Positions 6,695-13,116 of a stretch of DNA of 14,818 bases are shown here, piece by piece. The stretch comes from Clostridiaceae bacterium (lineage in GTDB: Bacteria > Bacillota > Clostridia > Oscillospirales > Acutalibacteraceae): the NCBI GenBank assembly GCA_016292785.1, contig JAEDFL010000046.1, positions 1 to 14,818 of the forward strand, written 5' to 3'. Numbering within the stretch: position 1 is the stretch's first letter; every line of letters starts with the position of its first letter. The notes under the pieces were generated by a model. That model searched no databases and was not told where the DNA came from. It worked only from the letters and a program-made list of their open reading frames with translations. Position numbers and translations under genes: made by a program.

Positions 6695-6886
6695 TTATTT
6701 CATGTTCTTCTCGTATGACTCGATCATCTTCTTAACCATCTGACCGCCGATTGAGCCGGCCTGCTTTGATGTGAGATCACCGTTGTAACCGTTCTTGAGG
6801 TTTACGCCGACTTCGGCTGCAGCCTCCATCTTGAAACGGTCGAGAGCCTCTCTTGCCTGAGGAACTACGTTCTTGCTGCTTGACAT
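6695..6886 (-). CDS. Alpha/beta-type small acid-soluble spore protein (SASP), 63 aa
   Basis: Binds and protects DNA in the dormant spore and is degraded at germination. The 63-residue protein has the family's two conserved blocks. One is residues about 18-29 with KMEAAAEVGVNL, which resembles the site cut by the germination protease. The other is the C-terminal AGSIGGQMVKKMI. Length and composition fit the family. The start is ATG at 6884-6886, preceded by AGGGGTG (6894-6900). Expression in the forespore under sigma-G is expected. The best promoter-like pair upstream (TGTATT at 6949-6954 and GATATAA at 6924-6930, 18 bp apart, minus strand) is only a weak match. A perfect palindrome touches the ribosome binding site. 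The gene shows that the organism forms spores or descends from spore formers. Confidence 0.95.
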   Translation of the reverse strand: MSSSKNVVPQAREALDRFKMEAAAEVGVNLKNGYNGDLTSKQAGSIGGQMVKKMIESYEKNMK

Positions 6887-6901
6887 TACATTTCACCCCT
6901 T

Positions 6902-6916
6902 CGCAATTTAATTGCG
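6902..6916. promoter_or_regulatory. Perfect 15-nt palindrome next to the SASP ribosome binding site
   Basis: CGCAATT and AATTGCG flank a single T. The repeat lies immediately upstream of AGGGGTG on the minus strand and within the leader expected for the SASP gene. It could be an operator or a short RNA hairpin affecting translation; only the symmetry is observed. Confidence 0.4.
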
Positions 6917-6980
6917 TTTGCAATTATATCTTTTGCTTTATCCTCAAAAATACAACTGAAAAATTTTGTAAATAAAAAAG

Positions 6981-7009
6981 TTGTCATATGTCGATTTATA
7001 TGATAAAAT
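6981..7009 (+). promoter_or_regulatory. Sigma-A promoter of the cysK-like gene
   Basis: A -35 TTGTCA (6981-6986) and a 17-bp spacer are followed by TAAAAT (7004-7009), with an extended -10 TG at 7001-7002. The start is expected near 7016, giving a leader of about 70 nt without an obvious T-box or terminator. Confidence 0.75.
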
Positions 7010-7085
7010 AGTTTCTTGCGATATGATTATTTAATATTATATATTGTAGGCTTTTAAGCATATATTAAACATCGGAGGAATTATC

Positions 7086-8015
7086 TTGGTTTATTCTAAC
7101 GTTCTTGATGCGATCGGCAACACACCGATGATCCGCCTTTCAAAAATCGTTCCCGAGGGAAGTGCGGAAATCCTCGTTAAATATGAGGGCGTCAACATCG
7201 GTGGTTCGATTAAAACACGAACTGCATATAATATGATCTGCGACGCAGAGGAAAAGGGAATCCTCACTCCCGATACCGTCATAGTTGAGCCGACAAGCGG
7301 AAACCAGGGTATCGGTCTTGCTCTTATCGGTGCGGTCAGAGGCTATCATGTCCGTATCATTATGCCCGACTCCGTCAGCGAGGAACGCCGCAAGCTCGTC
7401 AGGGCATACGGTGCGGAGCTGGTGCTTGTTCATGACGACGGCGATATCGGCAAATGTATAAACGAGTGTCTGCAAACGGCTCTGAGAATGGCTGAGGAGG
7501 ACAAGAACGTCTGGATTCCTCAGCAGTTTGAAAATCCTGCCAACCCGTCGGTTCACAAAAATCACACGGCTCTGGAAATAATAGAGCAGGTCGGCAAACC
7601 GATCCACGGCTTCTGTTCGGGAGTCGGCACCGGCGGCACGCTCAGCGGAATAGGCGAAACGCTCAAGGAAAAAAATCCCGAAATTCACATCTGGGCGGTT
7701 GAGCCGCAGAATGCCGCAATCCTTTCGGGCGGAAGCATCGGCACTCATCTTCAAATGGGAATCGGCGACGGTCTTATTCCGAAAAATCTGAACACGGAAA
7801 TATACGAAAATATTGATATTGTAACAGACGAGGAAGCTCTCGAAACCTCACGCCGCCTTATCCGTGAGGAGGGTATTCTCTGCGGCATTTCAAGCGGAAC
7901 AAACGTTACGGCGGCTCTCCGGCTTGCGAAAATGCTCGGCGAGGGAAAAACGGTTGTTACTGTTCTCCCCGACACGGGCGAAAGATATTTCAGCACCGAG
8001 CTGTTCAGCGATTGA
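7086..8015 (+). CDS. cysK: Cysteine synthase-family PLP enzyme (O-acetylserine sulfhydrylase-like), 309 aa
   Basis: Predicted to make L-cysteine from O-acetylserine and sulfide, or a related beta-replacement product. This is the fold-type II PLP enzyme family at its usual length. The PLP lysine is K43 in NIGGSIKTR. The substrate loop is PTSGNQG (about 74-80). The phosphate-binding loop is GTGGT at 181-185. GISSGT and PDTGERY near the C-terminus match family positions around the active site and the pyridine nitrogen. Variations: the usual NP before the lysine block is NI here, and the last residue of the TSGNT loop is Gln, so the preferred substrate may not be O-acetylserine. The start is TTG at 7086 because GGAGG (7074-7078) is 7 nt upstream and no ATG fits. 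cdd follows after 48 nt with no terminator between, so the two are probably co-transcribed. The symbol is by family resemblance only. Confidence 0.88.
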   Translation: MVYSNVLDAIGNTPMIRLSKIVPEGSAEILVKYEGVNIGGSIKTRTAYNMICDAEEKGILTPDTVIVEPTSGNQGIGLALIGAVRGYHVRIIMPDSVSEERRKLVRAYGAELVLVHDDGDIGKCINECLQTALRMAEEDKNVWIPQQFENPANPSVHKNHTALEIIEQVGKPIHGFCSGVGTGGTLSGIGETLKEKNPEIHIWAVEPQNAAILSGGSIGTHLQMGIGDGLIPKNLNTEIYENIDIVTDEEALETSRRLIREEGILCGISSGTNVTAALRLAKMLGEGKTVVTVLPDTGERYFSTELFSD

Positions 8016-8063
8016 TTTTGTCCCCGTGAAACGGACTTTCAGTTTTGCAAAAAGGGTGATATT

Positions 8064-8471
8064 ATGAACGAAAAAGAGCTTTGCTCAAAGGCGATCGAGG
8101 CGATGGAAAAAGCCTATGCGCCGTATTCAAAGCACAAGGTCGGTGCGGCTCTGCTGACCGAAACGGGCAGGCTTTTCACGGGCTGTAACATCGAAAATGC
8201 GGCTTACTCGCCGACGGTCTGCGCCGAACGGGTGGCTTTGTTTACAGCGGTTGCGGCAGGAGAAAGAAAATTCAAAGCGATTGCCGTTGCAGGCGGTAAG
8301 GACGGGATTATTGACGGAGCTTTTCCGCCGTGCGGAGTTTGCCGTCAGGTTATGGCGGAGTTCTGTCCGCCCGATTTTAAAGTCCTCGTCGTGACAGGAA
8401 ACGACAGCTTTAAAAAATACACTCTGTCCGAACTGCTCCCCGAAGCGTTCACACCGGAAAATATTGAATAG
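8064..8471 (+). CDS. cdd: Cytidine deaminase, 135 aa
   Basis: Hydrolytic deamination of cytidine and deoxycytidine to uridine and deoxyuridine in pyrimidine salvage; cytoplasmic. The zinc ligands and catalytic residues are all present: C53 and E55 in TVCAERVA, and C90 and C93 in PPCGVCRQ. The length and the Cys-Cys-Cys ligand set match the small homotetrameric bacterial type. Upstream FTGCNIENAAYSPT provides the nucleoside-binding NxE motif. The start ATG at 8064 has AAAGGGTG at 8051-8058. It lies 48 nt after the cysK-like gene in the same direction and is followed directly by a strong terminator, so it is the last gene of that transcript. Confidence 0.97.
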   Translation: MNEKELCSKAIEAMEKAYAPYSKHKVGAALLTETGRLFTGCNIENAAYSPTVCAERVALFTAVAAGERKFKAIAVAGGKDGIIDGAFPPCGVCRQVMAEFCPPDFKVLVVTGNDSFKKYTLSELLPEAFTPENIE

Positions 8472-8472
8472 A

Positions 8473-8516
8473 AAAAGTCTGTATCAGCGGCTGAACCTCT
8501 GATACAGACTTTTCTT
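8473..8516 (+). terminator. Intrinsic terminator of the cysK-cdd transcript
   Basis: AAAAGTCTGTATCAG (8473-8487) and CTGATACAGACTTTT (8499-8513) form a perfect 15-bp stem around an 11-nt loop, with T-rich sequence following. It begins one base after the cdd stop codon. Its symmetry suggests it also works on the minus strand. Confidence 0.92.
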
Positions 8517-8744
8517 CCCTACTATAAAATTTGTCCCCCAAAGACGATACCTGCACTTCATCTTTACAAAAATATATAAATTTCCCCCCTGCAAAGAACA
8601 TAGAGTTATACCCGTTTGCTCTTTGCTTTTGTTGTCCACGACTGCACAGATATGATACATTCGGGCAACAAAATAATGCAAATCTGTCCATTTAAAAGAC
8701 AAAACGTTGATAATTATTTTACTCTTAATGAAAATGAAACGCAA

Positions 8745-8785
8745 GATGTGACAGCTATTTCAAATTTTTAAAACGTTGTCACACC
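8745..8785. repeat. Inverted repeat TGTGACA...TGTCACA
   Basis: GATGTGACAGC (8745-8755) can pair with GTTGTCACACC (8775-8785) at 10 of 11 positions, counting one G-U, around a 19-nt A/T-rich loop. As RNA this is a stable stem. As DNA the half-sites are about three helical turns apart (30 bp centre to centre). Confidence 0.45.
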
Positions 8786-8847
8786 CCTGTTTTAATAAAA
8801 ATTTGTATGATTGCACAAGTTTTATATGTGTTGATATTTAATTCTTG

Positions 8848-8872
8848 TTGCTTTTTGTTTCGTAAAAAGCAA
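8848..8872. repeat. Perfect inverted repeat upstream of the XRE gene
   Basis: TTGCTTTTT (8848-8856) and AAAAAGCAA (8864-8872) are exact complements around GTTTCGT. It lies about 50 bp upstream of the -10 box of the XRE gene, where an operator or activator site could act. The A/T arms could also simply be low complexity. Confidence 0.45.
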
Positions 8873-8924
8873 AATAATTCAGTAAAGTTGTGTATTAATA
8901 GACATTAAAGAGACATTTTATCCT

Positions 8925-8930
8925 TATAAT
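8925..8930 (+). promoter_or_regulatory. -10 box for the XRE gene
   Basis: A perfect TATAAT lies 20 bp before ATG at 8950. At 16-18 bp upstream only ACATTA/GACATT-type sequences are found, a weak -35. An activator or the inverted repeat at 8848-8872 might compensate. Transcription would begin almost at the ribosome binding site. Confidence 0.45.
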
Positions 8931-8949
8931 AAAAGCGGTGATTAGATTG

Positions 8950-9156
8950 ATGGATTATGTTAAACGAATCCGGGATTTGAGAGAAGACAATGATCTAACG
9001 CAAAGAGAGGTCGCCGAATACCTCGGTACTTCTCAGACAATGTATGCCCGATACGAACGTGGTGCAAATGAACTCCCAATTCATCATTTGATCTCACTGT
9101 GTTCACTTTACAAGGTATCTTCGGACTACATTCTCGGAATCAGAAAAAGAAAATAA
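8950..9156 (+). CDS. Small XRE/Cro-CI family HTH regulator, 68 aa
   Basis: A DNA-binding transcription regulator consisting almost only of the five-helix HTH domain. The motif spans residues about 16-36 (LTQREVAEYLGTSQTMYARYERG), with Q18, the A22-L25 turn region and the YERG end typical of the family. The C-terminal SSDYILGIRK is also family-typical. There is no dimerisation or metabolite-binding domain, so it probably acts as a dimer through the HTH core. ATG at 8950 is preferred over GTG at 8938 because GGTGAT (8938-8943) serves as the ribosome binding site. A TATAAT at 8925-8930 with a poor -35 lies close upstream, giving a very short leader. It resembles stand-alone regulators that control themselves or neighbours. 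Target unknown; the following membrane and exported protein genes on the same strand are the natural candidates. Confidence 0.88.
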   Translation: MDYVKRIRDLREDNDLTQREVAEYLGTSQTMYARYERGANELPIHHLISLCSLYKVSSDYILGIRKRK

Positions 9157-9163
9157 AAAACCG

Positions 9164-9190
9164 ATCTCTCTTTTTAAGGGAGATTTTTGT
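9164..9190 (+). terminator. Intrinsic terminator after the XRE gene
   Basis: ATCTCTC (9164-9170) pairs with GGGAGAT (9178-9184), with one G-U pair and a TTTTTAA loop, followed by TTTTTG and more T. It is 8 nt after the stop codon. Confidence 0.82.
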
Positions 9191-9210
9191 TTTTTATGAG
9201 TCTGCAAAAA

Positions 9211-9239
9211 TTGACTTTTTTCGCACCGTATGATATTAT
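9211..9239 (+). promoter_or_regulatory. Sigma-A promoter of the 183-aa membrane protein gene
   Basis: -35 TTGACT (9211-9216), a 17-bp spacer and -10 TATTAT (9234-9239), with an extended -10 TG at 9231-9232. This is the best-formed promoter in the region and separates this gene from the XRE gene upstream. Confidence 0.8.
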
Positions 9240-9315
9240 TTAGGAAATAAAAACCCGTCGGTCAAAAGAAGCGTAAGGCTCTGTGATCGACTGTCAACGC
9301 AAAAGGAAGTTTACT

Positions 9316-9867
9316 ATGGCATATGACATAATCCGATGGATATGCGGAGCGGTGCTTTTTGTAATTCTTTTGACCGTGCTTTGCATTGTTTCAAAGAAAA
9401 AAGGCAAAGCCGCAGTTACGGCGGCATTTGTTTCCATAATTCTGACCGCCGCATCTTTCCTCATACCGGTTGAAAACTACATCTGCTCGTTCACCTCGGT
9501 CGAAAAGCTTTTCGGCTATCGCTATCATGAGGAGCTTGTGACATACTTCGAGTGCGACGAGGGCGTTGTCTGTATTGCCGAAAGAGGGAGCGGAGTTAAT
9601 GTGAACTACTGCTTCAACAAAAAGGACGGCAAGCTGACGCTTCCTTTCTCGCTTGTTGACGATACTCAGCACCGTTCCAGCAAATACGGTGTTTTCCTTA
9701 TAAAAAAATTTGAGAACCAATCTGTTATTTTCACACAGGTGAGCCGAACCGCCTATGACGGGGTGGAATTTAAGGACGGCGGAGTAGGCTACTACTACTT
9801 CGTTGTGGACGGAAACTTTATTCCGTCAAGGCTTACCGTTTCGGGAGAAAAGGTAGTTCTGGTATAA
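9316..9867 (+). CDS. Two-pass membrane protein of unknown function, 183 aa
   Basis: I do not recognise a family. Residues about 5-25 and 33-51 are hydrophobic segments separated by a short Lys-rich loop (SKKKGK). This suggests a hairpin with that loop in the cytoplasm and the remaining 130 residues outside. The exterior part is predicted beta-rich (alternating hydrophobic residues at about 74-183) and contains four cysteines (57, 80, 86, 99) that could pair. The start ATG at 9316 is chosen because AAAAGGAAG (9301-9309) precedes it. A GTG at 9283 in the same frame has no such site. It has its own strong promoter and is followed by a hairpin and the 852-aa exported protein gene. Possible roles in the envelope are inference only. 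Confidence 0.75.
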   Translation: MAYDIIRWICGAVLFVILLTVLCIVSKKKGKAAVTAAFVSIILTAASFLIPVENYICSFTSVEKLFGYRYHEELVTYFECDEGVVCIAERGSGVNVNYCFNKKDGKLTLPFSLVDDTQHRSSKYGVFLIKKFENQSVIFTQVSRTAYDGVEFKDGGVGYYYFVVDGNFIPSRLTVSGEKVVLV

Positions 9868-9868
9868 T
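9860..9868 (+). promoter_or_regulatory. Possible extended -10 promoter overlapping the stop of the 183-aa gene
   Basis: TGGTATAAT is a perfect extended -10 element (TG at 9860-9861, TATAAT at 9863-9868). There is no good -35. If used, transcription starts near 9875, exactly at the hairpin that precedes the 9955 gene. The match could be accidental because the stop codon lies inside it. Confidence 0.35.
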
Positions 9869-9874
9869 AAGCTC

Positions 9875-9917
9875 AGCTGTCAACGACTTGGTATTCCTCG
9901 GCGCTTGACAGCTTTTT
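9875..9917 (+). terminator. Hairpin terminator between the 183-aa and 852-aa genes
   Basis: AGCTGTCAA (9875-9883) and TTGACAGCT (9905-9913) form a 9-bp stem with a 21-nt loop, followed by TTTTT. It is 7 nt after the stop of the upstream gene and 38 nt before the next start. The downstream gene therefore depends on readthrough or on the promoter-like box at 9860-9868. Confidence 0.8.
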
Positions 9918-9954
9918 ATCTCAATAAAAATAAACAGAAGAAAGGAAAGTTTTT

Positions 9955-12513
9955 ATGTTTTTCAGATCCGTTATTTCAGCCCTTATGATATTGATTCAGC
10001 TTACGGTTATGAATGTCGGATTCGGCCTTAAAGGGACCGACGGCACGGCTGAGGAACCTCCGTCCGAAATCGTCAACGACATCTCCTCCGATGAAATGGC
10101 GGACACTATAAAATACGCCGCCGATTGCTACAACACCGTTCAGGGCTGCTACGAAAACGGCGGATATGACAGATATACGCTTGAAAACTCCGGCGCAAAG
10201 GTTGTTGCGGAGCTTAATACACGCGGCAAAAAAAGCCTCAGCGTCTATGATAAGGACGGCAATCCGTATTATGAACACAGCGGCTATGTTTACTATATTG
10301 ATTCAGATTCAAAAAAATATGTTTCAAACGAATCTGAGTCACAGAGCCGTGTAAACACTACAAAGCTCGGCGGTTACTATTACGAAGCTCATATCCGTGA
10401 TTTAGACTTTAAAAATGCAAATAACCGTGACTTTAAAGCGGATATCACCATGCACGTTTTTCCCGATAAAATTCATCAGCAATATTTTCTGTATGCAAAA
10501 GAGGCAACAACAAATCTTCGGGAATTCGGCACAGAGATAAAAATTCCACAGCGGACGGTTGCCTCCGTAAAAGTTTCGGACGAAGAAAACAGCGGATCGC
10601 TTCCCTATAAATCGTCAACCTGCAGCTATGTTGCGTTTGATATCATCGGCACAGGCATTGTCGGCTTTATTATTCCCAATGACGGCTCGACAGCGTCGGT
10701 CAGCGTTTCGCTTGAAAACGGAAATTATGTTTTTCGTCAAACCGCCGCTTATGACGGCTGCGGAATAAACAAATATGATGAAGCGGGCGGCTATTCGCTG
10801 AATTATCTCACCTTCGGAAACAGGCTTTACACCGATTCAAGTCATAACTTTGACGGTATTGAATCGGCGGCAAGGCAGGAGCATGCTCCGCTTGACGGAA
10901 TAACTGTCGAAAAAAACTCCGACGGTGCCAAATACCGCGGTTACGAAAAACTCCGCGGTACATATCGGTTTTCAATCAGCGGCACAGATTTTAACAAAGC
11001 TTATTACAATAAGCCGGATAAGCATTACAAAGCTCCCGTAACGATCAAAAATGACGGCGAGGAAAGAAATATCTGGATAAGATTTAACTACGTCCAAGGC
11101 TTCCTTGAGGGTGCGGCACTTCTGAACAAATACAATTCCCTGTTACCTGTTGAGGTACAGGTCAGCAAGAATTTCTGCGGTGACAAAGGAGAAGATTTCT
11201 ATTCCAACAAGGACACGGCGTACAGCAATTCGATATTTCCGATTGCATTAAAAAACGGCAAAGACGCTGAATTTACGCTTATAAACGCCTACCAGAATTG
11301 GGGCAAATCTCCTCTGAAACAGCTTTCGTCCATCGAATTTCATGTTTCCTACTATCATCTTTCAACAGGCGTCACCGAGACAAACTGCATTGCGCCTTAT
11401 TCGGTCTATAACGACGGCTGGATATTGCCGGATTTCCGCACAAGAAGCGGAACAATGTGGGCAGATCAGCCGCAGTTCAATTCCACCGGCAAATTGTATT
11501 TTTCAAACTACAACACTACGCCTCTGTCCAATATACAGAGTACATATAAAAAATCGGAAATTGTCTCCGACGGTTTTTCATACTCCGATATTCTTATGGA
11601 TTTTGAGGACGGCAACGACGCATATCATTTCACCTGCCGCCACGTTGAAATGCCGCAGACAGATGAAAACAGAACATATTATACCTTAAATCTTGTTTTT
11701 GACCGTGACACCACTTTCAAAAACTTTAAGAGAGACTTTTCCCTTTTCACATTCAAAAGTAGGTTTTACAGCTATGATAAGCTGAATTATCTTGATGAAA
11801 ACGGGGAAACGCAGATCGTAGAAATAAATAAAAAACCGAGCTTTGCAAAGTATTACAGACTTTCCCCGGACGGAGGATATCTCGGCTATATGGACGTTGA
11901 GGACTATGAAAACAATTCTCAAATTAACAATGTTTTCCTGACAAACTTTGCTCTCATCGTCAAAAACTCCGAGGTCATCAGGAACGGCAAAACGGAAGAT
12001 GTTGCCTGTGTGTTTAAGGATAAGTATTCTAAGTCCGACAACATAAACATCGGTGCACTGACGCTTGATTATAATAACGTTTCATTCAAGGCGGGAGACA
12101 TTATAAAAATTGATTTCATTCTTCTGCCCTGGGGAAACGGCAACGAAACAACCGACGAAAATGTTCAGCGTGTGCGAGAGGACAGCGTGCTCAATTCCGC
12201 AAGAGTAACCGACGGCAACAGCCTTGACGACACTTATATTCCGACGGTCGAAGCCTCGGACAATTATTCCGAGTTTACCGTTAAAGGCGGCAGAAACAAT
12301 ATTGCGGTGCGTGTGAACGGTTTCACAAGTTATCAAAAGCCGAACATATTTGTATGGGAAAACGGCGAATGGATAAGCTTTGACTCGTCGAGCGTCAACG
12401 GATATGACGGCTATACGGTTTTCTATAATAAAAATACAGGGCTTTACGATTTTTCGTTTGTCTACACAAGCACCGATCCCGACAGGGAGTACAGGTTTAA
12501 AATTGAACAATAG
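9955..12513 (+). CDS. Large exported protein of unknown function, 852 aa
   Basis: I do not recognise a family. Residues about 4-24 form a hydrophobic export signal or anchor after a single Arg; an acidic linker follows (about 28-50). The body is rich in Tyr, Asn, Asp and Ser with regular short strand patterns, as in secreted beta-sandwich or carbohydrate-active proteins. Residues about 762-852 look like a separate C-terminal beta domain with NGEWISFDSS and a final YRFKI. No LPXTG, dockerin, SLH or peptidase motif is seen, and no catalytic motif can be named. Cysteines are few (about seven), consistent with secretion. ATG at 9955 is preceded by AAAGGAAAG (9941-9949). A role in polysaccharide binding or breakdown is a guess from composition only. 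It is followed by a strong shared terminator. Confidence 0.85.
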   Translation: MFFRSVISALMILIQLTVMNVGFGLKGTDGTAEEPPSEIVNDISSDEMADTIKYAADCYNTVQGCYENGGYDRYTLENSGAKVVAELNTRGKKSLSVYDKDGNPYYEHSGYVYYIDSDSKKYVSNESESQSRVNTTKLGGYYYEAHIRDLDFKNANNRDFKADITMHVFPDKIHQQYFLYAKEATTNLREFGTEIKIPQRTVASVKVSDEENSGSLPYKSSTCSYVAFDIIGTGIVGFIIPNDGSTASVSVSLENGNYVFRQTAAYDGCGINKYDEAGGYSLNYLTFGNRLYTDSSHNFDGIESAARQEHAPLDGITVEKNSDGAKYRGYEKLRGTYRFSISGTDFNKAYYNKPDKHYKAPVTIKNDGEERNIWIRFNYVQGFLEGAALLNKYNSLLPVEVQVSKNFCGDKGEDFYSNKDTAYSNSIFPIALKNGKDAEFTLINAYQNWGKSPLKQLSSIEFHVSYYHLSTGVTETNCIAPYSVYNDGWILPDFRTRSGTMWADQPQFNSTGKLYFSNYNTTPLSNIQSTYKKSEIVSDGFSYSDILMDFEDGNDAYHFTCRHVEMPQTDENRTYYTLNLVFDRDTTFKNFKRDFSLFTFKSRFYSYDKLNYLDENGETQIVEINKKPSFAKYYRLSPDGGYLGYMDVEDYENNSQINNVFLTNFALIVKNSEVIRNGKTEDVACVFKDKYSKSDNINIGALTLDYNNVSFKAGDIIKIDFILLPWGNGNETTDENVQRVREDSVLNSARVTDGNSLDDTYIPTVEASDNYSEFTVKGGRNNIAVRVNGFTSYQKPNIFVWENGEWISFDSSSVNGYDGYTVFYNKNTGLYDFSFVYTSTDPDREYRFKIEQ

Positions 12514-12514
12514 C

Positions 12515-12546
12515 AAAAAACGGGGCTGTCAGCAACAGCCCCGTTT
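12515..12546 (-). terminator. Shared terminator between convergent genes
   Basis: AAACGGGGCTGT (12518-12529) and ACAGCCCCGTTT (12535-12546) form a perfect 12-bp stem with loop CAGCA. The minus strand carries a run of six T (12515-12520), ten nt after the 12557 stop, so it terminates the minus-strand operon best. The plus-strand side has only TTT but the stem is strong, so it can also serve the 852-aa gene. Confidence 0.9.
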
Positions 12547-12556
12547 CTGATATCTG

Positions 12557-13102
12557 TTATTCATTTATAAATTCGGTTTCGTCAATTATTTTTGAGAAAA
12601 GCTCCTGCGCCTTGATGAAGAAATTTGCGCCCATATCGGAATATTCCTCATTGTTGATTCCGCACCGCTGAGCGAACTGCTCGCCGATATTCCGTGCGGT
12701 ATCGCCGTCCTTTTTAAGAGCAAGAAGATAAAACGTAAATGCGCTTCCGTCGGAGATATTGTCGTAATATCCTCTTTCCTCGGTCTTGAGATAATCGTAC
12801 ATTGAGGAGCTGACCGCATCGGCGAGAGCCTCCTGTTCGATCTTCCTGCGGACGGTGTATTCGGCGGTAAAGGTGAGCAGAACACGAATACAGTAAAGCT
12901 CGGACGCCTGCATTTTTTCGCAGTGAAGGTCAAGCTTCTTACAGTCGGGACGAATTTTTGCAAGCCTTATTCCGAGTGCCTTTGCCTTTTCGCTGTTTCC
13001 GTTGCGCCTGTTGCGGTCAATGTCCTCGGAAATGCGCTGAAAGTCGCTCTGTTCCCGGCTTTGTCTGCCGACATATATTTTGATGTCTCTGTCCTCTGCC
13101 AT
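12557..13102 (-). CDS. Helical protein of unknown function, 181 aa
   Basis: I do not recognise a family. The sequence is charged and almost wholly helix-forming. The first 60 residues are rich in Arg, Lys and Asp, and the rest carries amphipathic helices. No signal peptide or membrane segment is present, so it should be cytoplasmic. The start ATG at 13100-13102 is preceded by a GGAGAGAG-like site. Its start lies 14 nt after the stop of the PHP-domain gene on the same strand, so the two are almost certainly translated from one transcript. The strong terminator at 12515-12546 ends the operon. A role with the PHP protein or the S1 protein is suggested only by position. Confidence 0.8.
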   Translation of the reverse strand: MAEDRDIKIYVGRQSREQSDFQRISEDIDRNRRNGNSEKAKALGIRLAKIRPDCKKLDLHCEKMQASELYCIRVLLTFTAEYTVRRKIEQEALADAVSSSMYDYLKTEERGYYDNISDGSAFTFYLLALKKDGDTARNIGEQFAQRCGINNEEYSDMGANFFIKAQELFSKIIDETEFINE

Positions 13103-13116
13103 CTATCTCTCTCCGA

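Larger units (their letters stand above)
8514..8949. other. AT-rich intergenic region upstream of the XRE regulator
   Basis: No convincing gene is present. Minus-strand frames of 80-86 codons at 8449-8744 run into the cdd terminator and have no ribosome binding site. Two inverted repeats stand out and are listed separately. The element AAAACGTTG occurs twice (8701-8709 region and 8769-8778 region). The length (over 400 nt) is large for a 68-aa regulator, so regulatory sites or a small RNA could be here; nothing proves either. Confidence 0.5.

Noticed and set aside
7140..7754. 204-codon minus-strand reading frame
   Set aside because: Antisense shadow of the cysK-like gene, whose PLP motifs show the true frame.
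8449..8744. Two minus-strand frames of 80 and 86 codons
   Set aside because: They overlap the cdd terminator and each other, lack ribosome binding sites and have low-quality sequence.
9283..9315. GTG start for the membrane protein, adding 11 residues
   Set aside because: No ribosome binding site there; AAAAGGAAG precedes the ATG at 9316, and the added residues are very basic and out of character.
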